Origin: an uncultured Rikenellaceae bacterium
Lineage (GTDB): Bacteria > Bacteroidota > Bacteroidia > Bacteroidales > Rikenellaceae
Length of the DNA stretch: 45,006 bases
Direction of reading: 5' to 3'
NCBI GenBank assembly: GCA_944326945.1
Contig: CALVFY010000020.1
Location: 1 to 45,006 of the forward strand
How positions within the stretch are numbered: the stretch's first letter is position 1; each line of letters starts with the position of its first letter. Made by a program: the position numbers and the translations under genes. Positions 24,718 through 32,858 of the stretch are shown one piece after another. The notes beneath the pieces were generated by a model, which worked only from the letters and a program-made list of their open reading frames with translations, was not told where the DNA came from and made no database searches.

Positions 24718-27024
24718 TTATCGGATTTCGATTTCGAATAAGGCTGCAGGTACGTTCTTTTCGGGTTGTTCCGTTTCGATTTTCAGGAAATCGGTACAGA
24801 GGGGTTTGGCAAACGGAATGCGGATGATAGTCTTGTGGTTGTTCTCCACTTGAGCGATCGTATTTCCCCGGGCATCGCTGATTCGGAGATTGCGCAGACA
24901 GAACGGCATCACGTTTTCCGGATGGCCATATTGTACGGTTTCCATCGGGTGATCGTAGTCGGTGTCGAAATAGAGCGTGATCTCCTCGATGGTTTGAGGT
25001 TCTTGCCATTGAATTTCCAAAGAAGGGGTTGTGTCCTCCGGCGAAGCGACCCATGCATTGGGCCGGGAGGTTGGACGGACGAATCCGTTAAAGAGATTTT
25101 CCGGTCCAAAACAATCCAATGCAGGATGGATTTTCATGGCAATGTTTTCTCCGGCCGGACGCCGTTCCGGGCACCAGAATTCGAACGATTCGAATCCGCT
25201 TCCTTCGGGCGGGTTTTGTTTGCCGGTATTGTTTACGGCGAGGTTAAACTTGTTGAACACGGAGAGAATGCCGGTATATCTTTCGTCGCTGGCGGCCAGT
25301 TTGACCTGCGGATTCGATCGGAAGATGACAAAGGCATACTGATCGTGCGGAATGGTGGCCGAGAATTCGAGTTTGAGTGTTTGGATTCCCTTGTGCAGTT
25401 TTATCTCGTGACTCTCCAGACGAGTATCGGGTGTATAGTTCTCCGGTTTGGAACTTACATAGAGTTGAGTGGTCAGCGAGGTCTCTTCTTCGGCACGTGC
25501 CGTTACTTCGAATGTGTATCGGACTCCTTTTTTCAGTGGCAACATTTGTGCGGCGGAGTACTCCAGATCGATCCACCGATCCGTGATAGGGATGACTCCC
25601 GGGGTAAAGCAGCTGGAGGCTTTCACGGTGGCACGGGTGAGTTTGTTGCCTGTTTCGTCGATCCTTATTCCGGGAATGGATTGGCCCGCCAGATTGAGTC
25701 GTTGTTGCAACTCTTTCATGAGGGCAGGCTCCAGAATCGCGGCCGGCATGATGTTGTTTTCGTGGCATAAGGCGGCAGCCATCCCGACGGCTTGTCCTCC
25801 GTGGGCGCAAGTGGTCATCACCCGCGTAGAACCGAATGCTACGTGAGAGACACTGATGATTCGTCCGGCATAGAAGAGGTTTTCGATGTTTTTGCAGACG
25901 AAACAACGGTATGGAATCGAATAGATGCCTTTGGAATGGTATTGGTTGCAACTGGGAAGCGGGGAGTAGACTCCGGCAGCCGGATGCAGATCGATGGCCC
26001 AGCCTCCGAAAGCCACAGCGTCGTCGAAATGATGTTGTTCGATGATGTCTTTCTGTGAGAGCATGTAGAGCCCTTCGAAACGACGGCTTTCCCGTTTGCC
26101 GGATATTATTCCCACCCATTCCAGGGTCATGTTTTCGGCTTCGGGATAGAGCCCTGAATTCTTGATGTGGTCCCAGGCTCCGTAGACCACTTTCCAGAGC
26201 TCCATTTTGATCTCTTCCGTGTCGTTGATCGTATTCCGGGTACCTCCGTATTCGAACCACCAATAGTTGCATCCCTTCTGATCGGGAGTGATCTTATTGT
26301 ATTTGGGTACGACCTCTATATTTTTCAGCGCTATGTCGGGAGGAGTGAATCGAACCGGCTTGTCGGTCATTTTCGGGTAGAGCAAGATGGTTTGTCCGAG
26401 CAACTTCCCGTAGCTTTCGGAGGGAGAGAAGCACTCCCCGAACTCCTCTTTTTCTTCCGCGCCGAAACGGAATGGTGCTCCGGCCATGTATGAGACGAGC
26501 CCGTCACCCGAGGCGTCGCAGAACAAGGGAGATTCAATGATGTAACGAGTTTCGTTTTGGGGGTTGAATGCCGTTACGGATTTGATACGCCCCTCGCCCT
26601 CTTTCTCCAGATCGTAGACGACAGTATTGAGCAACAGTCGGATATTTTTCTCTGCGAGTACTTTATCCATGATTACCATGTCTACCAGTACGGGGTTCCC
26701 TTCCTTGTTACGGAAAGTGTTTTCTACCAGCAATTCGTCGATAATTCCTCCTTCCCGGGCCCAACGGTTATTGTTGCCCATGTGTGAGGTAGCACCCAAT
26801 GCCCAGAGTCTCACTTCGCTGGACGCGTTGCCTCCCAGTACGGGACGATCCTGGACCAGAACTACTTGTAAGCCTTGTCGAGCTGCGGTTACAGCGGCGC
26901 ATACACCCGAGAGTCCTCCGCCTACGACGGTCAGATCGGGATGAAGATTTTCGCAGTGGGGGAGGCGTACCCCTTTCTCGGCGATGCCTTTCAGCATTTC
27001 CGTATTGAAATTATGCTTTGTCAT
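24718..27024 (-). CDS. FAD-dependent oxidoreductase without signal peptide
   Basis: 768 residues. The N-terminus has no signal sequence. LTVVGGGLSGVCAAVTAARQ near 31-50 is the dinucleotide-binding (GxGxxG) motif, then VQDRPVLGGNASSEVRLWALG, LFCDASGDGLVSYMAGA and a second FAD contact, NLFYAGRIISVSHVAFGSTRVM. This fits the FAD_oxidored group found next to glycan genes. Residues ~460-768 hold two beta-rich, discoidin-like segments (RYTFEVTARAEEETSL; LEIQWQEPQTIEEITLYFD). Its start lies 14 bp inside the end of the symporter gene, indicating translational coupling. A cytoplasmic oxidation of the imported sugar is a reasonable inference; the substrate is unknown. Confidence 0.85.
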   Translation of the reverse strand: MTKHNFNTEMLKGIAEKGVRLPHCENLHPDLTVVGGGLSGVCAAVTAARQGLQVVLVQDRPVLGGNASSEVRLWALGATSHMGNNNRWAREGGIIDELLVENTFRNKEGNPVLVDMVIMDKVLAEKNIRLLLNTVVYDLEKEGEGRIKSVTAFNPQNETRYIIESPLFCDASGDGLVSYMAGAPFRFGAEEKEEFGECFSPSESYGKLLGQTILLYPKMTDKPVRFTPPDIALKNIEVVPKYNKITPDQKGCNYWWFEYGGTRNTINDTEEIKMELWKVVYGAWDHIKNSGLYPEAENMTLEWVGIISGKRESRRFEGLYMLSQKDIIEQHHFDDAVAFGGWAIDLHPAAGVYSPLPSCNQYHSKGIYSIPYRCFVCKNIENLFYAGRIISVSHVAFGSTRVMTTCAHGGQAVGMAAALCHENNIMPAAILEPALMKELQQRLNLAGQSIPGIRIDETGNKLTRATVKASSCFTPGVIPITDRWIDLEYSAAQMLPLKKGVRYTFEVTARAEEETSLTTQLYVSSKPENYTPDTRLESHEIKLHKGIQTLKLEFSATIPHDQYAFVIFRSNPQVKLAASDERYTGILSVFNKFNLAVNNTGKQNPPEGSGFESFEFWCPERRPAGENIAMKIHPALDCFGPENLFNGFVRPTSRPNAWVASPEDTTPSLEIQWQEPQTIEEITLYFDTDYDHPMETVQYGHPENVMPFCLRNLRISDARGNTIAQVENNHKTIIRIPFAKPLCTDFLKIETEQPEKNVPAALFEIEIR

Positions 27025-28690
27025 CTTGTTTATTGCGGTTTAAAAGGTAAATTAGGGTTCCGGATAGAGTGAGGAAGATACCTACGGCTAAGACAATGCC
27101 TCGACCATAGGAGTTGAGTATGCCCAGTAGGGCGATCGAGAGACCTGCAATGCCGATGCCGATGCCTACCACACGTTGGCTGAAACGATTCTCTTTTTTT
27201 ACTTCGGCCATTTCGGTGGGATCGGGAAGTACCTCTTCTCTCGTTTGCTGGTTTTGTTCATATTGAAGATATGTTTCGCTTACTTTTCCTTTGGCTCGTG
27301 CCCAGATTTCATAGGCCAGCAGACAGACAAACGGGAAACCTACTCCGAGAATCATCTCCTGGGCACGGTCGAGTGAGATACCGAGCATCCATGGCGAACA
27401 GAACTTGAAGAACAGATTCACTGCGAGGCTGATCAGGGTAACCGAGAGGACGGACTTTCCTGTTTGGCGTTTCGAAAAGAGGGTCCAGATAACCGGCAGA
27501 TAGAGCGGCACGCCGGTCAATGCACCCACGCTGATGACCACGTTCACTACGCCGCCCATCAGAGGAATAAGCAGGGCGATGACAATGGCTGAGAGACCGA
27601 ATCCGACGGTCGATATCCGGGCTACTTTCACGAGAGTCTTATCGGTCGAACGGGGAAAGAGTCTTTTGAAGATGTCGTTCGTGAACACGCCGGCCGAGAT
27701 ATTGAGCGTGGCATTGAGCGAACTGGCCGTGGCGAAGATCATGCCTCCCAACATCAGACCGAGCAGTCCGGCAGGAAGTACCTCCTTACACATGAGCAGA
27801 TAGGCTCCTTCGTCACTCAATCCGCTCAGATTCGGATTGACTACGAAATAGATCATGGCGGGGAGCATCCATAGAATCGGACTGAAAGAGTAGAGTCCGC
27901 CGAACAGATAACCTACTTTGCGGGCATTGGCTTGGTCCTTTACCGTGGTGTAACGTTGAACATAGGCCCAGTTCCCGCCTAAAAAGACGGCGTTATAGAG
28001 TCCGAAGGCGATGATGAAACCCCAGGAGTATTCCGAATTGGTGAGATTGAAAAAGGTGTCGGGAACAGAATGGACAAAATTCGATATGCCGCCCACCTTG
28101 TCAAATGCCAAAGGAATGACGATGATGATGGCGGAAAAGAGAATGATGAATTGCAGTACGTCGGTTACTACGACGGCCCTTAGTCCACCGACCGTGACAT
28201 AGAGAATACTTATACCTCCGATCAGCAGGATACATGTGCTCAAAGGGAGGCCTGTGGAAACTTCCAGAATTTTGCCGACGGGATAGAGAAACGATCCTGT
28301 GGTGAACAACGATACGAAAAGAAATAGCAGAGTATAAGATTTCTGGATCTGAAGTCCGAGTCTGCCTGTAATGTATTCTGCTGCGGTCAATACTCCTGTT
28401 TTACGCCATCGGGGTGCTATGAACATTCCTACGAGTAGTCCGGCGATACACATGGTCCATTGGATAGTGACGGCTACCCAGCCGGCGGAGTAGGCGATCG
28501 AACCCCAGACGACGAACGTTCCTGCCGAGAAGAATCCCATGAACAGGGAGAGGCCTCCCATGCCCCAGGGAACGGCTCCCCCCGCCGAGAAGAAATTTTT
28601 CATGGTTTTTCCGCTACGGGAGAACAAGAGTCCCGTACACAGAATTCCAAGTGTGAAGAATGAAATGGTGATGTAGTCCAGTGTTTGCAT
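27011..28690 (-). CDS. Sodium/solute symporter (SSS family)
   Basis: 559 residues with about 13-14 hydrophobic helices. Seen: SGKTMKNFFSAGGAVPWGM after helix 1, the SSS signature-like region around GGLSLFMGFFSAGTFVVWGS and AAEYITGRLG, and GLLGLMLGGMIFATASSLNA in the second half, followed by a C-terminal hydrophilic stretch and two more helices. It resembles glycoside or sugar-acid transporters of the family. It is the first gene of a five-gene operon, so it likely imports an end product made by the periplasmic enzymes. The promoter and operator are directly upstream. Confidence 0.9.
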   Translation of the reverse strand: MQTLDYITISFFTLGILCTGLLFSRSGKTMKNFFSAGGAVPWGMGGLSLFMGFFSAGTFVVWGSIAYSAGWVAVTIQWTMCIAGLLVGMFIAPRWRKTGVLTAAEYITGRLGLQIQKSYTLLFLFVSLFTTGSFLYPVGKILEVSTGLPLSTCILLIGGISILYVTVGGLRAVVVTDVLQFIILFSAIIIVIPLAFDKVGGISNFVHSVPDTFFNLTNSEYSWGFIIAFGLYNAVFLGGNWAYVQRYTTVKDQANARKVGYLFGGLYSFSPILWMLPAMIYFVVNPNLSGLSDEGAYLLMCKEVLPAGLLGLMLGGMIFATASSLNATLNISAGVFTNDIFKRLFPRSTDKTLVKVARISTVGFGLSAIVIALLIPLMGGVVNVVISVGALTGVPLYLPVIWTLFSKRQTGKSVLSVTLISLAVNLFFKFCSPWMLGISLDRAQEMILGVGFPFVCLLAYEIWARAKGKVSETYLQYEQNQQTREEVLPDPTEMAEVKKENRFSQRVVGIGIGIAGLSIALLGILNSYGRGIVLAVGIFLTLSGTLIYLLNRNKQDDKA

Positions 28691-28724
28691 GATCGGTTAG
28701 TGTGATGTCTGGTTTGATGCATAT

Positions 28725-28756
28725 CAAAGATAGGTTTCTGAACCTACCGATACAAC
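28725..28756 (-). promoter_or_regulatory. Promoter of symporter operon
   Basis: On the minus strand: GTTG (28756-28753), 20 bp, TATCTTTG (28732-28725). The -7 box is exact and identical to that of the paralogue A gene. Its first base lies 51.5 bp from the operator core centre at 28783/28784. The predicted leader is about 30 nt. Confidence 0.6.
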
Positions 28757-28768
28757 GGTTTTTATGAT

Positions 28769-28801
28769 AAAATCATCGGGAACGTTATCGGGAACGATGC
28801 C
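28769..28801. promoter_or_regulatory. LacI-type operator, site 3 (double core)
   Basis: Core 1 (28778-28789), read toward the symporter, gives AACGTTCCCGATGATTTT, the same promoter-side arm as site 2. A second adjacent core (GGGAACGATGCC, 28790-28801) follows with 12 bp between centres, the same spacing as in the 39-kb palindrome. It lies between the divergent promoters of the symporter operon and the LacI-type gene. Confidence 0.68.
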
Positions 28802-28835
28802 AATGACTGTAGGTGATTTTTCGAGGAGGCTGATT

Positions 28836-28867
28836 GTTGAAAACGAATAATATTTTGCGTATATTTG
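28836..28867 (+). promoter_or_regulatory. Promoter of LacI-type regulator gene
   Basis: GTTG (28836-28839), 20 bp, TATATTTG (28860-28867). The predicted start near 28873 gives a leader of about 28 nt. The spacing to the nearest operator core (64.5 bp) differs from the 51.5 bp at the enzyme promoters. Confidence 0.55.
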
Positions 28868-28900
28868 GACATCGTCGAGTAATTCCCAAAAAAATTGCGG

Positions 28901-29935
28901 ATGAGTAAAAGAACGACAATCAAAGATATTGCCCAAGTACTTAATATTTCGACCTCTACGGTGTCACGGGCCTTGACCGATCGCTGGGATGTCAATCCCG
29001 ATACCCGACGGGCGGTACTCGAAGTGGCCGCTCAACTCAATTATAGTCCTAATCCCATCTCGTTGAGTCTGCGAAAACAACAATCATTTACTATTGGCGT
29101 GGTGTTGCCCGAATTTGTGAATTCCTTTTTTTCGGAGGTTATTATAGGAATTCAGAATGTGTTGTCTGCCAAGGGGTATAATATTTTAGTCGCCCAGTCC
29201 AATGAGTCATTTACCATAGAGAAAAAGAATATCGAATTATTCGAAAACAATAGGGTGGACGGACTGATGATTTCGGTGGCGAAAGACTCCGACGATATTT
29301 CTGTTTATGAATCTTTGATCGAGAAGGAAATTCCTTTGGTTTTTTTCAATCGGGTGCCGGAAAACGTGGCTGTTTCCAAGGTGATCGTAGACGATCGGAA
29401 ATGGGCTTTCAAGGCTACGGAACATCTTATTAAACAGGGTTGCCGGCGGATTGCACACTTGGCCGGGCGCGATAACCTGTCTGTCTCGCGCAATAGGAAA
29501 CAGGGGTATATAGATGCCCTGAAGGCTTATGATATGCCGGTGGATGAGAGCTTGATCATCGAGACCGGGGTGCAGATGGAGACGGGAGTGGTCGGGGCAA
29601 TGAATCTGCTGAAGATGCCTCTGCTGCCCGACGGACTTTTCGTGGTGACGGATCCTGTGGCGATCGGTGCTATCAAGACCTTGAAGAAGAGTGGAGTAAG
29701 GATTCCTCAAGATATTGCAGTGGTCGGTTTTTCAGAGTCGCCGGCTGCGACCATTATCGAACCGAATCTGACCAGCGTACAACAGCCCACATTTGAGATT
29801 GGGACGGCGGCTGCCAAACTTTTGCTGGCACAGATGTCCGATATCAAACCGGCATTACAGACCGTTATTCTTGATGCGGTGTTGAATGTGAGGGAATCTT
29901 CCATGTGTGAGGAATTCCGTAAGAAACGGGGATAA
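28901..29935 (+). CDS. LacI-family transcriptional regulator
   Basis: 344 residues from the ATG at 28901; an in-frame TTG at 28895 is rejected. The N-terminal helix-turn-helix and hinge are clear: TTIKDIAQVLNISTSTVSRA at 6-25, then the hinge region with NYSPNPISLSLRKQ. The periplasmic-binding-protein-like sensor domain follows (IGVVLPEFVNSFFSEVIIGI, RVDGLMISVA, GCRRIAHLAG, VVGFSESPAATIIEPNLTSV). It is divergent from the symporter operon and is the only LacI-type gene in the window. It is the natural candidate to bind the four palindromic sites. Whether it represses or activates is not shown; operator positions hint at activation. The inducer is unknown, probably a sugar from the target glycan. 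Confidence 0.93.
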   Translation: MSKRTTIKDIAQVLNISTSTVSRALTDRWDVNPDTRRAVLEVAAQLNYSPNPISLSLRKQQSFTIGVVLPEFVNSFFSEVIIGIQNVLSAKGYNILVAQSNESFTIEKKNIELFENNRVDGLMISVAKDSDDISVYESLIEKEIPLVFFNRVPENVAVSKVIVDDRKWAFKATEHLIKQGCRRIAHLAGRDNLSVSRNRKQGYIDALKAYDMPVDESLIIETGVQMETGVVGAMNLLKMPLLPDGLFVVTDPVAIGAIKTLKKSGVRIPQDIAVVGFSESPAATIIEPNLTSVQQPTFEIGTAAAKLLLAQMSDIKPALQTVILDAVLNVRESSMCEEFRKKRG

Positions 29936-29959
29936 GAGGGGGACGGTGATTATGATTAT

Positions 29960-29998
29960 AAAGAAAGCGATGCCTCTACGCATCGCCTTCTTTGTTTT
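29960..29998. terminator. Bidirectional terminator between LacI-type gene and paralogue C
   Basis: Stem GCGATGC (29967-29973) with GCATCGC (29980-29986), extended after one mismatch by AAAGAA with TTCTTT, then TTTGTTTT on the plus strand. On the minus strand the A-rich side supplies T residues. It lies between two convergent genes. Confidence 0.82.
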
Positions 29999-30014
29999 CA
30001 GGTGTCAGTGAACA

Positions 30015-32783
30015 CTATTTTACAGTGCGCAGGAGTGTTTGGGGAGCACTTTTTAGAGGCTTATTGTCTTTGTCTACCAGGGTGTATTTGTATTCGAACG
30101 ACTGGGATCCTTCGGGAAGTGTGACGGAGAATTCAAAGGGGAAACTGCAATCCAGAATGTCCCTCCATTTTCCGCCATTGATTCGATAACTCATTCCGAC
30201 TCGTTTGTATTGTCCGGGAATGCCGGCAATGTAGGCATATACTTGGTCGGGGGCTCCGGCAAAGTTGAATAACATGGCGCGGCCGAAAGCATCCCGGGCA
30301 AAATCCTTTTCCCACTTTCCTTTCGAGGCGAGCATCCGTTCCTGGAAACCTACCTTCAGATGTACTTTTTCGAGACGGACTGCAGTGATGCCCGATCCGG
30401 AGACTTCGATTTCGAATTTTCCGTTGCGGAGCGTGATCGGACCACCCGGTTTGTTGTCTTGCCAGAGAGTGAGTTGAGTACCCTCTTCTGTTTTTATAAG
30501 ATCAGGATTAAGGGTGATGGTGCTCTTTACCGGAGAGAGCGATTGGTTGGCAAATGCCAGATAGAGATGGTCATGACCTTCGCGTGCTGCCAGGTAGTTG
30601 AGTTGCGGATCGGAACTTTGCACGAGTTGTTGTGGCATCCAAAGCTGTACGGTTTTCCCGTAGAAAGTACCCGGTGTGTGACCGTACATTTCCGACCCCA
30701 GATTGGCGAATGCCTCGATGGAGATAGAGGGGAAGGTGATGGCTCCATCCGATTTTACGTTGACATCAGAAATGATATAGTCGAGCAGGATGGACATCAG
30801 AGGCCAAATGTGGTTATAGTGCATCGAATTGACATTCATTTCGTAGTGGGTACGAAGCGGAAAGTCGGGTTTTTCGTAGACAGTGGTTCGGGCTGTGTTG
30901 ATGTGATAACCGGGGAAATTGGCGTAGCGCCCCACGACAGCCCAATTGGCAATTTTCGCAAGAAAATCATCGCCGGTGGCATGTGAGATTTTCAGCATAT
31001 AAGCTGCATAATGAGCAGGGAAGACTCCTCGATGGCTGTAGGAGGTTGATCCGCATTCGCCATGGAGACCGATCTCCGAAACTCGCCAGCAGTCCACACT
31101 CTCTTCCGGCACACGGATCGGATCGCCCCACGGTTTCTGTTTCGGGGCCACTCCTCCCTGGTTGACCGTAATTTTACCCGAAGGAATAGCTGGACACATC
31201 CAAATAAATTGGGCATAACGTCGGGCGGCATAGCGGGCTGCTTCGAGATATCGTTTGTCTCCGGTGACAGTCCAAAGGTTGTATAGCTCCGGGAACCGGG
31301 GTGACAGAGAGGTCCAGAAACTGGATGAATTTTGGTCCTTGTAGTCGAATTTGTCCTGAACGTGGTTGATCACATCCTGGATATATTGATCGGCTCCCGT
31401 GCGGGCATTGTTGAGGTATTCTTTCTTTCCTGTAGCGTGATATTGGGCCAGGTTCTCACGCCAATAACGCTCATGGGCCTTATTGGTGGTGCTCCGGTAG
31501 ATTTTTTCCGGTACGATGTTGTCGATCAGAAAATCACTTTGACGGCCTGTAGCTTCGTAGATGGCCGAGGCTTCGGATGAGTTCATGACTGGTTTGCCCA
31601 AGGTGTGAGAGGGAATTTGTCTGTCTATTCCCTGTTTGGGTTCCATGGCGAAAAGCAGGCTGCGACGTGAGAGCATGAATTCGCACATGGGTAGGAAACG
31701 TTCCTTGTAGATCGCTTCGTTGTCCGTTACTACAGCCAGATTGAGCGGATTGAGTGCCGTGGAGTTTTTCACGGCATTCTTTACATCCGTTTCGTAAGAG
31801 CATCCCTTCATTTCATTGATGAACCAACTGTATTGTCCCATTCCATAGTCGATCATGTTGTCGATAGTGGTATTCATGTTGACTCCGAGTTGGTTGTCCC
31901 GATGATAATTTTTCAATCCATAGAGATTCAGGGCCAGGTCTTCGTGCATGTCGCTCATCGATCGGGAGTCCACTACCAGACGTATGCCAAACGAATAAAC
32001 AGTGTCCCGAGGAAGTTTTGATTCACGGCTTCCTGCAATCGGGGCCCAGATCATTGGTTGGGCCTGACCGGAGGCGTTGCGTAACATTACGCCGAAACGG
32101 AAAGTCCGAAGGGTGGGAAGCGGCGAGAAAGGAAACGACTGTGGATCTACGATCACGGCGTAACAATGTCCTCCGGTACGTACGGCCGTAAGGGGCATCG
32201 AACACAGATAGTCGGGGGTGAGATAGGATTTCCCGGGGAATCGTTTTTGAGTCCAGACGAGCGGTTGCCAGATTTCGTCGCTCCGGGCAGGATCCGTTTC
32301 CGGAGCTCCGCAATAACCGATGGAATAGTAGCCGGATTTTCCGGTTTTATATTCAAATTTCAACAGAGGTTCTTCCGATCCGGCAGGTAAGGTCAGGGTA
32401 GCCTTTAACGATCCTTTTTCCGTAGGCTTAAATAGAAACAAGGCTGCTGTGTCAGTCAGTTCGATTCGCTCCAGATTCAAGGTCTCCGGAGAGAGAACTT
32501 TGAACATGTCGCCCTCCTTGTCCCAGGTGAAGGTCCGGTAGTTAAGGTTGTCTGTAAGACCTTGTTTTTCGATTCTTTGCATGGAACAACGAGGCGCTTT
32601 CTCCAGATAACTGACTCGGAAATCCGGTCGGAAAAGCACCTCACTTTTTGTCCCATTACGGCGGACGGACATCTCTCCCTGAGGGGATACTTGGACTGTA
32701 TATTTATCGTTGGCGTATTCTTTGGCCTGCATGAGGGCCGGCAACACTAAGGCTGACAGAAAAAGACATGTTGTTTTTTTCAT
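30015..32783 (-). CDS. Six-hairpin-type secreted protein, paralogue C (function unknown)
   Basis: 922 residues from the ATG at 32783, chosen because MKKTTCLFLSALVLPALMQA is a clear signal peptide; the open frame runs 21 codons further up without one. N-terminal beta-rich domain (YTVQVSPQGEMSVRRNG), then helix-hairpin repeats (about 400-700: LAQYHATGKKEYLNNARTG, LWTVTGDKRYLEAARYAARR) and a C-terminal beta region with SFEYKYTLVDKDNK near the end. Shared with the 21812-24697 protein: WRVSEIGL near 566 and GRYANFPGYHIN near 617. Together with position after SusD, this supports a periplasmic or surface enzyme on the imported glycan. No catalytic residues could be assigned. It is separated from SusD by a strong RNA hairpin. 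Confidence 0.8.
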   Translation of the reverse strand: MKKTTCLFLSALVLPALMQAKEYANDKYTVQVSPQGEMSVRRNGTKSEVLFRPDFRVSYLEKAPRCSMQRIEKQGLTDNLNYRTFTWDKEGDMFKVLSPETLNLERIELTDTAALFLFKPTEKGSLKATLTLPAGSEEPLLKFEYKTGKSGYYSIGYCGAPETDPARSDEIWQPLVWTQKRFPGKSYLTPDYLCSMPLTAVRTGGHCYAVIVDPQSFPFSPLPTLRTFRFGVMLRNASGQAQPMIWAPIAGSRESKLPRDTVYSFGIRLVVDSRSMSDMHEDLALNLYGLKNYHRDNQLGVNMNTTIDNMIDYGMGQYSWFINEMKGCSYETDVKNAVKNSTALNPLNLAVVTDNEAIYKERFLPMCEFMLSRRSLLFAMEPKQGIDRQIPSHTLGKPVMNSSEASAIYEATGRQSDFLIDNIVPEKIYRSTTNKAHERYWRENLAQYHATGKKEYLNNARTGADQYIQDVINHVQDKFDYKDQNSSSFWTSLSPRFPELYNLWTVTGDKRYLEAARYAARRYAQFIWMCPAIPSGKITVNQGGVAPKQKPWGDPIRVPEESVDCWRVSEIGLHGECGSTSYSHRGVFPAHYAAYMLKISHATGDDFLAKIANWAVVGRYANFPGYHINTARTTVYEKPDFPLRTHYEMNVNSMHYNHIWPLMSILLDYIISDVNVKSDGAITFPSISIEAFANLGSEMYGHTPGTFYGKTVQLWMPQQLVQSSDPQLNYLAAREGHDHLYLAFANQSLSPVKSTITLNPDLIKTEEGTQLTLWQDNKPGGPITLRNGKFEIEVSGSGITAVRLEKVHLKVGFQERMLASKGKWEKDFARDAFGRAMLFNFAGAPDQVYAYIAGIPGQYKRVGMSYRINGGKWRDILDCSFPFEFSVTLPEGSQSFEYKYTLVDKDNKPLKSAPQTLLRTVK

Positions 32784-32821
32784 CCGATCGTAAGTTTTAA
32801 ATTTGGTGAAAATGGGTCTTA

Positions 32822-32857
32822 AGTAGTCGGGAATGCCGATTGGCATTCCCGACTACT
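32822..32857 (-). other. Strong hairpin between SusD and downstream gene
   Basis: A perfect 16-bp stem (32822-32837 with 32842-32857) and a 4-nt loop, 1 base after the SusD stop codon. There is no T-run, so it is less likely a full terminator than an mRNA-stabilising or partial-termination element that lowers expression of the downstream gene relative to SusC/SusD. Confidence 0.75.
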
Positions 32858-32858
32858 G

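Noticed and set aside
24698..25054. N-terminal extension of the six-hairpin-type lipoprotein up to 25054
   Set aside because: It overlaps the FAD oxidoreductase coding region, and a clear lipoprotein signal starts at 24697.
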